From the NCBI GenBank assembly GCA_001460835.1, contig CYKH01001117.1, positions 7,589 through 63,108 of the forward strand: a DNA stretch of 55,520 bases, in the 5' to 3' direction. Below the pieces are notes generated by a model. It ran no database searches. It was not told the DNA's origin and saw only the letters and a list, made by a program, of their open reading frames with translations. The position numbers were made by a program, and so were the translations under genes. Source of the DNA: Bodo saltans (Eukaryota; Euglenozoa; Kinetoplastea; Eubodonida; Bodonidae). How positions within the stretch are numbered: the first letter of the stretch is position 1; each line of letters opens with the position of its first letter. Of this stretch, positions 1 to 8,469 are shown in pieces.

Positions 1-56
1 CACAGGCACAATATCCTCAAAGCACACAACACGACCACGCTCAGCAACTCTCCACA

Positions 57-1844
57 ATGGACAGTGATCACCATCACCAAGACATTGTGATGCCCCCAAA
101 CGCAGGCGGCGGCGGCCTGCGTTTGTGGTGGTCGAAGTTTAACAACGCTGAGGACCCCCCACCAGAAGCGACGGCATCTCCAATCGTAAATTTATTGTCA
201 CTGAATAACACACATCACTCTGGTACACAAGAAGAAACTGATCTAATGATTCATGCTGCTGGCTTACATGACACAGATGATACATTTACTACTGTCATCC
301 TGCACGAAGACATTATTGACGCTACTATCACAGTGATGTCCGTCTGGTACCTTGGTCATGGTAGTCACTCGAACGCTATTCATAACTTTTTATCTCGGAC
401 TCCACATCGGCTATTCATAAAGGAAGAAGCATCGTGGAGTGGAGATCAATGGTTAAGCGATTCAACGATTACCTTGTTACAGTCGAATTTTATGCATCAT
501 TTAAGTCCTAGCGGTGACAATCCTACCGAACTACTTGCATTTAGTCCACTGCCACCGGAGTCTTACGCACTTTTTGAGCCTCAACTGCATCATAACTCTT
601 ACGACATTTCATCAGAAACGAACAATTTTTATTTGCATAGCACCGAAGTTACTCTACAAGTTGTTGATGTTACCGATGTCGCTGATGTTATTGATGCTGC
701 TGATGTTACTTATGGTGCTGATGTTACTGTTACGGCAATCCCTGCGCCGCAGGGACCTTGCCACTTGCAAGCTATTCTAAATGTCCAGCAGAAGTTTCGA
801 AAGACATTTTCAGGCTTGGAGTATTTTATCTACCAAGACTTAACGCGCCGTGTCTTGCGCGAGCCAACACAGTTCAAAATGCTTGTGTCAGTTACGAACC
901 TTGGTCAAAGTCTATCCCCAGAACTCATCGAACGCCACGTTACCCAACTTATTGCGAACGCGTATCGCTGTCAAAGCGAGGCGGACACCCCTGAGGCTCA
1001 GTACGTCTGCACACTTGGCCACGACACCATTGTACTGTCCGTCGCGTTTCCATTTATTGAAGGCCTATCACACGAGGAGGCAATACGACAATTCGTGCTC
1101 AACACGTCGTTTCGTTTCTTGATGGACGCTGATGGATACTGGAGTGATCCGTCGAGGTACTTTTTGAGGGAAGTGAGCGTCCATTACTCGTTGATGTCGC
1201 GCCGCCCCCGCACCGGGAGTCCCAGGCTACTTGTAGAATTTTCTCCGCTTCTGTGCGACTCGATGCTAGATCTTGTGTTGCGCATGCCCACTGCTGCCAA
1301 TAAGAGTTTACTCTTGAATAACCTTCTCAACTCAACAGTGTTGGACCACTCAGTGCCGCTTGCACGTGATGGTGTGCCGCCTCAAGTGATGCCACATCAA
1401 GGACCAACGTGCATCTTTTCGATTCAGAATTTTCCCTTTGACATGCTCTACGGCCATATCACTCCGTCGACTGATCTGACGAATGTTACTGCACCCTCCC
1501 AGTGGATTGATCGGCTCATCTCGATTTCGTACCCACTGTGGGAACAAAAACCTCGATGCACTATTTACAAGTGGGGCCCTGAGACAAATACCTTGGAGGT
1601 TCAAGTGGTATTTCCATCACTCCTCGTTCCATTGACGGACACAGTAGATGAATTTATGAACCGGGTGTCAGTACGGTTTGTTATGGGAAGTCCTCACGAC
1701 GGAATCCAGTGGCCGCTGTTCTCGATTTACGCGCCTCGACGTACTCGTCGTGATACTCGTCGTGTCCAGCCGTTAACATTTACACTACGCGCGTACACCG
1801 TGCCAATCAATCCCAACAGCAAAGAATTTGATGAGCAAGAGTAA
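57..1844 (+). CDS. Three-module member of an unrecognised 'FLMD' tandem family (gene 1)
   Basis: A 595-residue protein of unknown function with no signal peptide or membrane segment, so probably intracellular. It holds three copies of the module shared across the first 10 kb. The central copy is the best preserved (about residues 232-405, with FRFLMDADGYWSDPSR near residue 352). A diverged copy precedes it (about 80-170, HRLFIKEEASW in the equivalent place), and another follows (about 440-590, VRFVMGSPHDG). The second and third modules are clearly paralogous to those of the next gene, sharing for example NAYRCQSEADTP and QSLSPELI. The N-terminal third is richer in A and T than the rest and contains an Asp-Val-rich repeat around residues 203-226. 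The start is the first ATG in the window; only 56 bases lie upstream, so the splice site is not visible with confidence. Confidence 0.8.
   Translation: MDSDHHHQDIVMPPNAGGGGLRLWWSKFNNAEDPPPEATASPIVNLLSLNNTHHSGTQEETDLMIHAAGLHDTDDTFTTVILHEDIIDATITVMSVWYLGHGSHSNAIHNFLSRTPHRLFIKEEASWSGDQWLSDSTITLLQSNFMHHLSPSGDNPTELLAFSPLPPESYALFEPQLHHNSYDISSETNNFYLHSTEVTLQVVDVTDVADVIDAADVTYGADVTVTAIPAPQGPCHLQAILNVQQKFRKTFSGLEYFIYQDLTRRVLREPTQFKMLVSVTNLGQSLSPELIERHVTQLIANAYRCQSEADTPEAQYVCTLGHDTIVLSVAFPFIEGLSHEEAIRQFVLNTSFRFLMDADGYWSDPSRYFLREVSVHYSLMSRRPRTGSPRLLVEFSPLLCDSMLDLVLRMPTAANKSLLLNNLLNSTVLDHSVPLARDGVPPQVMPHQGPTCIFSIQNFPFDMLYGHITPSTDLTNVTAPSQWIDRLISISYPLWEQKPRCTIYKWGPETNTLEVQVVFPSLLVPLTDTVDEFMNRVSVRFVMGSPHDGIQWPLFSIYAPRRTRRDTRRVQPLTFTLRAYTVPINPNSKEFDEQE
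661..732 (+). repeat. Degenerate GATGTT/GCTGAT repeat inside gene 1
   Basis: An in-frame run of imperfect GATGTT, GATGCT and similar hexamers encodes a DV/AD-rich stretch between the first and second modules. The paralogue at 2426 lacks it, so it is probably a lineage-specific linker expansion. Confidence 0.65.
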
Positions 1845-2425
1845 CTCTGGATAGCTGACGTCATACGGAGGGGCACGTTGACAGCCACGGCTGAAAAGAT
1901 TGCAGGAAAGAAGAAACTCGCACAAAGTCCGTGTATCGTGTCGGATGAGGTTAGGTGATGAACGAAGCCAAGGAAACCGATGTGGGGCTTCCTATCGTCA
2001 TACTTCACACGAACACACAAAAAATAAATTGCCGCCGAATTGTGAAGATCTGAGGTGCTGGAAGGTTTTGTCGTTCTTGGTCTTTGCTGAGAAAAGCGTG
2101 ATTAACGGTTGAGCAATCTAAAAGCTTTGTTCAGACCAGTGAATTCAATTTGGAGATCTTCTTAGTTACTCTTGTTTTTGATTTTGTTGTTTTGTTGCCC
2201 CCTTTTTTTTTTGTCCTCGATTAGGACGCTTCGGACATTACTATTAACGCTCAAACCCCCACAACACAACCAAACAACAACCCATCGCATCACGAGACAC
2301 GTGATTACAGCCCAAACGAAAAAAAAAACTGTCGCACGCATCAAGAGCTAGAAACACACACACACACGCGCACGCAGGTAGAACATCCACCCAACCCAAA
2401 GAAAATACAACTTTCACCATCGGCA
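1845..2425. other. Spacer between genes 1 and 2
   Basis: No convincing gene. It holds the 3' UTR of gene 1, a pyrimidine tract with AG at 2191-2224, and a roughly 200-base leader for gene 2 containing a CA-rich stretch near 2353-2375. Confidence 0.6.
2191..2224 (+). promoter_or_regulatory. Predicted spliced-leader acceptor, gene 2
   Basis: A pyrimidine tract with a run of C then 11 T is followed by the first AG at 2223-2224, the kinetoplastid trans-splice signature. Confidence 0.6.
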
Positions 2426-3640
2426 ATGCCAGCAGCTGCGCAAGAACACCACCACTTGCAAGCCATTCATCGTGCCCAACACCTATCGAGTGGAGACTCT
2501 TCAAAGTTGGAGTACTTTGGCTACCACGACACAACGCGCCGTGATTCCGCATCGATGTTGCAGCGCACGCCAACACAGATCCACGTGCTCATGTCAGTCA
2601 AAAACCTTGGTCAAAGTCTATCCCCCGAACTAATCAACCGCCGCGTTGAACAACTTCTGATCAACGCGTATCGCTGTCAAAGCGAAGCGGACACCCCTGT
2701 GGCTCAGTACGTCGGCACACTTGGGCATGAGATCATCCTGTCCGTTACATTTCCAGGAGTGGAAGGCCTATCACGTTCGATGACCATTCGACAATTCATG
2801 CTCAACACCGCGTTTCGTTTCTTGATGGACGCTGATGGATACTGGAGTGACTCTTTGCGGTACTTCTTGAAGGAAGTGAGCGTGAACTACTCGTCGATGG
2901 GGCACCGCGCCCGCACCAGGCTCAGTGGAGGGAGTCCCACACTGCTCGTAGAGTTTTGCTTGTTACCGTCGTGCGACTCGCTGCTAGATCTGATGCAGCA
3001 TTATTACCACATGCCCACTGCCAATAAGAGTTTTCTTTTGAACAGCCTTTTCAACTCACCATATCTGGACCGCCCAGTGCCTGTTCCCAGCGATGGTATG
3101 CCGCCGCAAGTGATGCTCCAACAAGGACCAACATGCGTTATTGCGGTGGAGAACTTCCCCTACGACATTCTCTACGGCCATCTCACTCTGACGACTGATG
3201 TGACGAATGTTATCACCCCTCTCCAGTGGTTTGATCGACTCATCTCGATATCGTACTCACTGTGGGAGCAATGCCCTCGATGCAGGTCTTGTGCGTGGCG
3301 TCCTGAGACAAATACCTTAGAGGTTCAAGTGGTATTTCCACTCCCCCACCAACCCGCTTCGTTGGACGACAACCTGCAAGAGTTTATAAACTGCATGTCG
3401 AATCATTTCCTGTTCGAACTGGATTGTATTCGACACCTCCCAACCCGGCAGCATTTATTCCGCATCACGTCTCCGCGACAACGTCACGTTGCTCATCCAA
3501 CTGCGCGCCGAGACCCACTGATCTTTACGCTTCTTGGCATGATGGTGCAACAGGAGGTGGCAGTTGAAGTTCACGCCAACGACGAACCTGCTCTTGTCAT
3601 TGACGAGGGTGGTTTCCAAAATTCTTCGCACAGTGGGTAA
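2426..3640 (+). CDS. Two-module 'FLMD' family protein (gene 2)
   Basis: A 404-residue protein of unknown function, a close paralogue of gene 1 lacking the first module and the DV-rich linker. Module 1 spans about residues 10-195 with FRFLMDADGYWSDS near residue 130 and a following helix ending in YSSM. Module 2 spans about 225-375, where the hallmark has decayed to NHFLFELD but the preceding strand (TNTLEVQVVFP) is intact. The short tail after module 2 is acidic and differs from that of gene 1. No membrane segment or targeting signal is seen. The ATG follows the predicted splice acceptor by about 200 bases and no in-frame ATG between them extends the protein. Confidence 0.82.
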   Translation: MPAAAQEHHHLQAIHRAQHLSSGDSSKLEYFGYHDTTRRDSASMLQRTPTQIHVLMSVKNLGQSLSPELINRRVEQLLINAYRCQSEADTPVAQYVGTLGHEIILSVTFPGVEGLSRSMTIRQFMLNTAFRFLMDADGYWSDSLRYFLKEVSVNYSSMGHRARTRLSGGSPTLLVEFCLLPSCDSLLDLMQHYYHMPTANKSFLLNSLFNSPYLDRPVPVPSDGMPPQVMLQQGPTCVIAVENFPYDILYGHLTLTTDVTNVITPLQWFDRLISISYSLWEQCPRCRSCAWRPETNTLEVQVVFPLPHQPASLDDNLQEFINCMSNHFLFELDCIRHLPTRQHLFRITSPRQRHVAHPTARRDPLIFTLLGMMVQQEVAVEVHANDEPALVIDEGGFQNSSHSG

Positions 3641-4111
3641 TCGACGTTGTCAAGTACTACACTCCAGTGCGTTTGATTCTCGCGTGATGAGAAACGACCA
3701 CGGTAAAGATATGGAGTTTCCCTTGTTTCTTGAATTCCAATTGCTTGGGGAGATGAAGCTTTTGGAGCAAGATTAAGAAGGGAAAAGATCTTTTCCATTT
3801 TCGCTTCTCCTCACAGTTTTTAATGGCAAGCGGGTGCTTTTCCATTATTTGTTCGTGTAGCATACGGCTCCGGCGAAACGTCCGTAAAACCTACTATTCC
3901 TCTGTTCCTTTTTGTGTTGTGGTCGATTGTTACAGCCAATTGAAAGACTTTAGGATTTTTCGTCACTGGCCCGTGACTTCCTGTGAGGTGCCATAGTATT
4001 GCACCTTCTCTTTTTTTTTTTTTTTCGTTCTTACAGCGTTCATCGCGCAGAGACAAAAAGTCGATTGTAAACAATTTCGCTTCAGTGCACGCCAAAAGAA
4101 AAAAAGAAGAA
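3641..4111. other. Spacer between genes 2 and 3
   Basis: No gene is supported. It ends in a strong T-rich tract and AG (4003-4036) and a 75-base leader. The reading frame of gene 3 stays open back to 3983, but that part is translated splice signal. Confidence 0.6.
4003..4036 (+). promoter_or_regulatory. Predicted spliced-leader acceptor, gene 3
   Basis: CCTTCTC followed by 15 T, then CGTTCTTACAG with AG at 4035-4036. It lies inside the open frame starting at 3983 and therefore places the real start at ATG 4112. Confidence 0.7.
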
Positions 4112-4696
4112 ATGAGCCAACATCTGTTGCGGAATGCCAAGGGCCAATGGTGTGTATACATTCCGTGCGTGTTGCCTCGTGACGGGTCACTTCGTCATTC
4201 ACATGCAGTGCAGTTAGCAGCATCAGAGCACCCCGCGCTCCCCTACCCCGAGCTTATCACAACGGAGAATGCACCTGTGAGTGAGCCTCGGGAACAGTTT
4301 CAGCCAACTTTGAGGGTGATGTTTTCCCTCCAGAACTTTGACCCCTTTACCTGTGGCCCCCTTGATATTGTGAATCGGTGTATCGATGATGCATTTTCTG
4401 CAGTCCCGCGGAACCTACGCCCCACAGCTGTGGATTGGAGTGCTGGCGAATCGATGACGCTGGTGTCTGTGTGGTTCGCTGATCCTTCGGGGCTCGCGGT
4501 AGCGGAATTCACCAATCTGATGTCAGGACGTTATCTTCAAGATCGACTGGGACTGTGGAATGATCCAAGCCGCCGACTGCTTCGCATCGTGGCGCGAAGG
4601 TATTCTTTGATGAGTGCCGCGGAAACGAACGACGCATTAGGCAGTCTTCCCACCGCTCCCCTGGAGTTCTCACCAGTGCTCCAAATTCGACGGTGA
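4112..4696 (+). CDS. Single-module 'FLMD' family protein (gene 3)
   Basis: A 194-residue protein holding one complete module, useful as a minimal reference for the family. After a ~55-residue polar N-terminus the module runs from about residue 65 to 192: a strand (VMFSLQNF), a helix around DIVNRCIDDAF, a strand (MTLVSVWF), then the hallmark GRYLQDRLGLWNDPSRR near residue 138, a helix ending YSLMS, and a LPTAPLEFSPV end. The first FLMD residues are altered to YLQD. The start was chosen at 4112 because the acceptor AG at 4035 removes the upstream open frame. Function unknown; no targeting signal seen. Confidence 0.8.
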   Translation: MSQHLLRNAKGQWCVYIPCVLPRDGSLRHSHAVQLAASEHPALPYPELITTENAPVSEPREQFQPTLRVMFSLQNFDPFTCGPLDIVNRCIDDAFSAVPRNLRPTAVDWSAGESMTLVSVWFADPSGLAVAEFTNLMSGRYLQDRLGLWNDPSRRLLRIVARRYSLMSAAETNDALGSLPTAPLEFSPVLQIRR

Positions 4697-5179
4697 CAAG
4701 AAAAAAACACACAAACATTTTCCTCTTTGATCGAAACGAAATTTGTCTTTCGTACCACCAGAAATCGATTGTGCTGATATTGATGTGTGGTTTCTAATGT
4801 TCTGTCTTGTGTACTGTGCACACGTACGCGGATCAAAGAGCATTTCAACTGCAGCGACATCGTATCAATTGGTCACAAAAGTTTCTTGACATTCGCACAT
4901 TGGTACATTGCATTTTTTTGTTTGAGGACGTTTCGCTTCTCCGGCGATGCAATGCTGTATGGGATAGACTTGCTGACGAGTAATGGTGTTGCAGCAGTTT
5001 CGTTTCATACTACGCATAAAGCTCATCGCTGTGACAAACGCTTTGCTGAATAATTTCACCTTTTCGTCACTTAGGAAAACTTCCGGACAACTTTTCCGCT
5101 TCCAATTGTCTCGTTTGTCTCACTTTTGCACCAAGATTCTCATAAACGAGCATCACCAAGTAGCTCTACGTTTTGTTGC
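4697..5179. other. Spacer upstream of the decayed copy, part of a segmental duplication
   Basis: No gene. From about 4750 onward the sequence is recognisably similar to 5697 onward: both contain the run TTCTTGACATTYGCACATT and then CAATGCTGTATGRGATAGAC. A pyrimidine tract (about 5088-5127) and AG (5134-5135) still precede the pseudogene. Confidence 0.65.
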
Positions 5180-5600
5180 ATGCACATCATGGTCCACTGC
5201 CAGGCTGTCAGCCATGTTGCAGCACAAAATCCTTCGATGATGCATCCAGAGTTTCTGGAGTTCGCATTCAATGCTCCTGACGCCACCCCACTTTTCACCA
5301 ACTCAGGATTTCTTATTGAAATCGAAGTGGCACACCTCGGCCCACCATCATCAAGCGGTGCATGGCACTGCGACGCTTGTCGTGGAGTTGCGGTGGGCAG
5401 TGAATTCCCTTGGCCGCGCGGTTGATGACTTCTGCCAGCGCCTGTCGCACCGTTTCCTTATGGACCGACCCGGATCGACGGTTCTTGCAGATTATTTCCG
5501 AATCTTACCGCTTCCTATCTCACGATAAGGAGCTTAGAGGGCGATAGCGCCTCTAATGTTTACGTCAAGTCCTACCTTACGGCGGGCGTAGCTGTTCCGA
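4750..5600 (+). repeat. Segmental tandem duplication, copy A
   Basis: Copy A contains spacer plus the decayed family member. It matches copy B (about 5697-6660) at an offset of roughly 950-1,100 bases, with several indels. Boundaries are approximate. Confidence 0.65.
5180..5588 (+). pseudogene. Decayed 'FLMD' family member (gene 4 remnant)
   Basis: A broken copy of the gene at 6152. The first part reads in the frame of ATG 5180 (QAVSHVAAQNPS, then FLIEIEVAHLG). Relative to gene 5 about 100 bases are then missing around 5350, which shifts the frame. The next part (GTATLVVELR to HRFLMD) reads in another frame until a 17-base deletion directly after the FLMD codons (near 5467). The remainder reads FLQIISESYRFLSHDKEL in a third frame, and a trace of the module end (APLMFTSSP) follows after one more shift. 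Three frame changes mean no full module can be made. The pyrimidine tract and AG upstream are still present, so a transcript may exist. Confidence 0.75.
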
Positions 5601-6151
5601 ATTCACAAGGTTAGTCCACAAGAGTATGCACGCAAACCCAGAACAAAAATTTCTCACCACTTCCCCTAATTTGGTGATGACAACCATATTCTTTTCATGT
5701 ACCACCAGAAATGAGATTTTCTTCCAGATCCCACCAGAAGATCTGCTGAGTTGATGTGATAATGTTCTGCGTAATGCACACATACGCACTGCACACATAC
5801 GCGATTTCAACGCCACATCATACAGCGTTTCTTGACATTTGCACATTGGTACATTGACATTCTTTTTTTGTTTGTTTTGAGAGTGTTGACGTCTCCGCTC
5901 TCCCTGTGCAGACAATGCAATGCTGTATGAGATAGACTTTGCTGATCAGTAATTTGTGCTTGCAGCGGTCCCTACTTCATACACACATGATGCTTATCGT
6001 TGTGACACACACTTTTTCTGGATGATTTCACCATTCCCTTAAACTGCTAGTTCACCTTTCCGTTGCCATATGGGTCCAGTTTATCCTCTTCTTTCTGTTT
6101 TGCTTTAGACAAGCGGAGAAAACACAGAAGCCAAGCGAAATTACCGCCGCC
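5589..6151. other. Spacer upstream of gene 5
   Basis: No gene. From about 5697 it repeats the spacer found at 4750 onward. It ends with the acceptor at 6081-6108. Confidence 0.6.
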
Positions 6152-6660
6152 ATGCCATCGGACGATTTGATGCCCACCACCAAGACTCACTCTCAAGCTG
6201 TCTGCCGTGTTGCAGCACAAAATCCTTCGCTGATGCATCCAGCGTTTCTGGACTTCGAACCGCAACTCATCGTCCCTACTCCACCCTTCGCCAACGTTGG
6301 ATTCCTCGTTCCGATTGAAGTGGTGCACCTCGGCGGCTCACCGTCGTCTCTGTACCCCCTTGCTTCGATCATGAATCAATGCATCCGTCATGCTTACGCC
6401 AGCGTGCCATGCGATCCCCCGCGAGTGGCATACTGCCGCAAACCGCGTGATAGGATGATGCACGGCACTGCGACGCTTGTCGTGGAGTTCCGGTGTGCAG
6501 TGAATTCCCTTGGCCGTGCGGTTGATGACTTCTGCCAGCGCCTGTCGCACCGTTTCCTCATGGACCAGCAAGGCATGTGGAGCGACCCGGATCGACGGTT
6601 CTTGCAGCTTCTCACTCACGACGGGGAACTCAGCGGTTGTGCGATAAAGCCGCTCGTGTT
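5697..6660 (+). repeat. Segmental tandem duplication, copy B
   Basis: This copy carries the intact gene 5. The shared spacer plus gene shows that duplication involved the whole transcription unit rather than only the coding part. Confidence 0.65.
6081..6108 (+). promoter_or_regulatory. Predicted spliced-leader acceptor, gene 5
   Basis: TCCTCTTCTTTCTGTTTTGC tract with AG at 6107-6108, 43 bases before ATG 6152. Confidence 0.65.
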
Positions 6661-6715
6661 GTCGTCACGCTCCACGATGCCGGTTGGCATGGATGTTCCG
6701 AAGTCGCAGGGGTAG
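6152..6715 (+). CDS. Single-module 'FLMD' family protein (gene 5)
   Basis: A 187-residue protein of unknown function and the intact sister of the pseudogene upstream. The module has the strand FLVPIEVVHLG near residue 50, a helix (SIMNQCIRHAYASV) near 75, the strand TATLVVEFR near 108 and the hallmark HRFLMDQQGMWSDPDRR near 132. Directly after FLQ about seven residues are missing compared with the pseudogene and with other members, so the usual Tyr-containing helix is shortened. The end (PLVLSSRS) is a diverged version of the usual PTGxLxFSP. No targeting signal. The start is the first ATG after the predicted acceptor. Confidence 0.78.
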   Translation: MPSDDLMPTTKTHSQAVCRVAAQNPSLMHPAFLDFEPQLIVPTPPFANVGFLVPIEVVHLGGSPSSLYPLASIMNQCIRHAYASVPCDPPRVAYCRKPRDRMMHGTATLVVEFRCAVNSLGRAVDDFCQRLSHRFLMDQQGMWSDPDRRFLQLLTHDGELSGCAIKPLVLSSRSTMPVGMDVPKSQG

Positions 6716-7030
6716 CCCCCACGAGAGCAAGCACACATGTGTTGGACAGGATATCTCATCGAATGCTCTATTTTGTTTTCTGCAAAGATCGTCATGATAA
6801 TGGTGATCTTTGAGGTAAAACGGATGGAAATTTCAAGCGAGAATTCTGAGAACCGATCTTGTGTGTTAAATCTCCCCATTCTTATGTTTCGCATTATCAC
6901 GAAGTTGTTCGGCGTTCCAAAAAAAACACACACACAAAACCACATTATTCTCGTTTCCGAAGTTAAATCTCCTTTCCTCCCCCCTTTTTTGAATTTATTC
7001 TTTCCTTCTTTTTTCTTGGTTCATCAGAAA
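6716..7030. other. Spacer between genes 5 and 6
   Basis: No gene. The frame of gene 6 is open back to 6737 but crosses the pyrimidine-rich splice region, so the upstream part is not regarded as coding. Confidence 0.6.
6968..7027 (+). promoter_or_regulatory. Predicted spliced-leader acceptor, gene 6
   Basis: About 50 bases of nearly pure pyrimidine end in CATCAG (AG 7026-7027), leaving only three bases before ATG 7031. This very short leader decides the start. Confidence 0.65.
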
Positions 7031-8053
7031 ATGACCCGTCAGACGATCCTTCGTCCCCAATTCACGAAGCGGAAGCGTGCGTGCCCACGACCGAGAGGTC
7101 CACTCGCCTCGCGTTCTTGTTTCCAAGTGAAGCCACTCACCACGGCTAGTCAACTGGACCTTTGTAATGATATCGATGAATTTCAACGCAAGCATTCCTC
7201 AAGGAAGAAATCTGCTCCGCCAGGGCTACACTTTCTGTCCCCTGTGTCGAGCAAGTCTGATTTGACTGGGCTGACTGAATCCGACGATGATTGTTCTCAC
7301 ATCAGCTCTCACGTCAGCTCTCCGACATTTGTAGCTTTCATCGAACACCTCACGCCAGTCGAGCGTGATGCTCCTCCTACCCCCGCCAACATCTGTGAGG
7401 TTGACCTTGCAGAATATCGGCTCGATCCTGAAGGCACATTCGATCAATGTCCTCACAAAGGAGAAGTTAAGGTGATGCCTGTAACTTCAAACAACCAGGC
7501 GACCACGACAGTTGTTACCGCACACTCTTCCAGTGTCGTTCACCAGCCAGTGACACAGGAGTTGCGTGATCAACAAGTAATAAGCCTGTTAAGAGGTCCT
7601 CGTAGAAAGGTCGTCGATGATCCATATCCTACAGCGCCGTCGGTACTGCAGAATATTGCTCCTATTCATTTTGCGGCACTCGTGCACCTCTGGAATATGA
7701 TGTGTCCCCCAACACCATTCCCAACATTTCTCCCGTTCGGTGACACCAATTTCTCTTCCCCAAGGTCTCAAAACGGCTATCACAACGGTTGGATATCCGT
7801 GGACTTTACCGTCAAGCAGTACGCAGTCAATCTTGAGGATGCGCACTTGCTCGCGCGTGCCGCCTCAAACTGCTACCTTATGGACCGCTATGGTGTGTGG
7901 GTGGACCCAACAGCGAGCATGTTCCAGCACCTTAGCGACACGTACCGCCGCATGACGCCTGCTCAAAGTGATCGCCACAACCAGACGTGTGGGCTGCCCA
8001 CTGGATCGCTCATTTTCACTGTGTCCCCCTTCCCCATCTTCACTTGGCGTTGA
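7031..8053 (+). CDS. 'FLMD' family protein with long acidic-Ser N-terminus (gene 6)
   Basis: A 340-residue protein of unknown function. The first ~45 residues are basic, followed by a disordered Ser/Asp-rich region with SDLTGLTESDDD near residue 75 that resembles SDFGGLSDMSDD in gene 7. The C-terminal module is compact: FLPFGDTNF and a VKQYAVN strand are followed almost at once by NCYLMDRYGVWVDP near residue 279, a helix ending YRRMT, and GLPTGSLIFTVSPF. Compared with gene 7, about 60-75 residues between VKQYA and the hallmark are absent, an in-frame internal loss. The start is the first ATG after the acceptor. Its basic, disordered N-terminus would suit a nuclear or RNA-linked role, but that is a guess. 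Confidence 0.78.
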   Translation: MTRQTILRPQFTKRKRACPRPRGPLASRSCFQVKPLTTASQLDLCNDIDEFQRKHSSRKKSAPPGLHFLSPVSSKSDLTGLTESDDDCSHISSHVSSPTFVAFIEHLTPVERDAPPTPANICEVDLAEYRLDPEGTFDQCPHKGEVKVMPVTSNNQATTTVVTAHSSSVVHQPVTQELRDQQVISLLRGPRRKVVDDPYPTAPSVLQNIAPIHFAALVHLWNMMCPPTPFPTFLPFGDTNFSSPRSQNGYHNGWISVDFTVKQYAVNLEDAHLLARAASNCYLMDRYGVWVDPTASMFQHLSDTYRRMTPAQSDRHNQTCGLPTGSLIFTVSPFPIFTWR

Positions 8054-8469
8054 GCAACTTATGGAGATCTCCGACGAGGGGAGAGCCTGCAGCTATGTGA
8101 ACGAGAGAAACATTCAAAGAAAACGTAAGAAACAAAACAAAACAAAAAAACCATGAAAATGATCCAGAGTTGAGGACATAGCTTGGAAGGACTGGGCTTT
8201 TCACTGCCGTGTTATGATGCACCTACGAGAGGCCCTCCCTCCTTCTCCTCGAAAATTCTTTGGCCAATTGATTCAGTGAGAGCGGGGCTGCACATTGTGC
8301 GTTGCTTCGCCACTATTGCTAAATCAAAACCCGTCTCCCGCCTTTTTGCTTTTAAATTGCCACACAAAGCTTGCTCGTTTTATGTTGCGTTGCTCCATTT
8401 GTTGTTGTCTTACCAAACAAAGACTGTTTCTCTTCTTCAGAGAGGAACCACCCACCCACCAGTTTCACA
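8054..8469. other. Spacer between genes 6 and 7
   Basis: No gene is supported; short open frames near 8183-8600 cross the splice signal and the start of gene 7. The acceptor of gene 7 is at 8425-8440. Confidence 0.55.
8425..8440 (+). promoter_or_regulatory. Predicted spliced-leader acceptor, gene 7
   Basis: GTTTCTCTTCTTCAG with AG at 8439-8440, 29 bases before ATG 8470. It excludes the in-frame upstream extension to 8371. Confidence 0.65.

Noticed and set aside
661-732. CRISPR-like or structured repeat
   Set aside because: Units are imperfect codon-scale repeats with no spacers, inside a eukaryotic coding frame.
3983-4111. N-terminal extension of gene 3
   Set aside because: It encodes a poly-Phe run that is simply the translated T-tract of the splice acceptor.
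6737-7030. N-terminal extension of gene 6
   Set aside because: It crosses the long pyrimidine tract; the AG three bases before ATG 7031 removes it from the mature mRNA.
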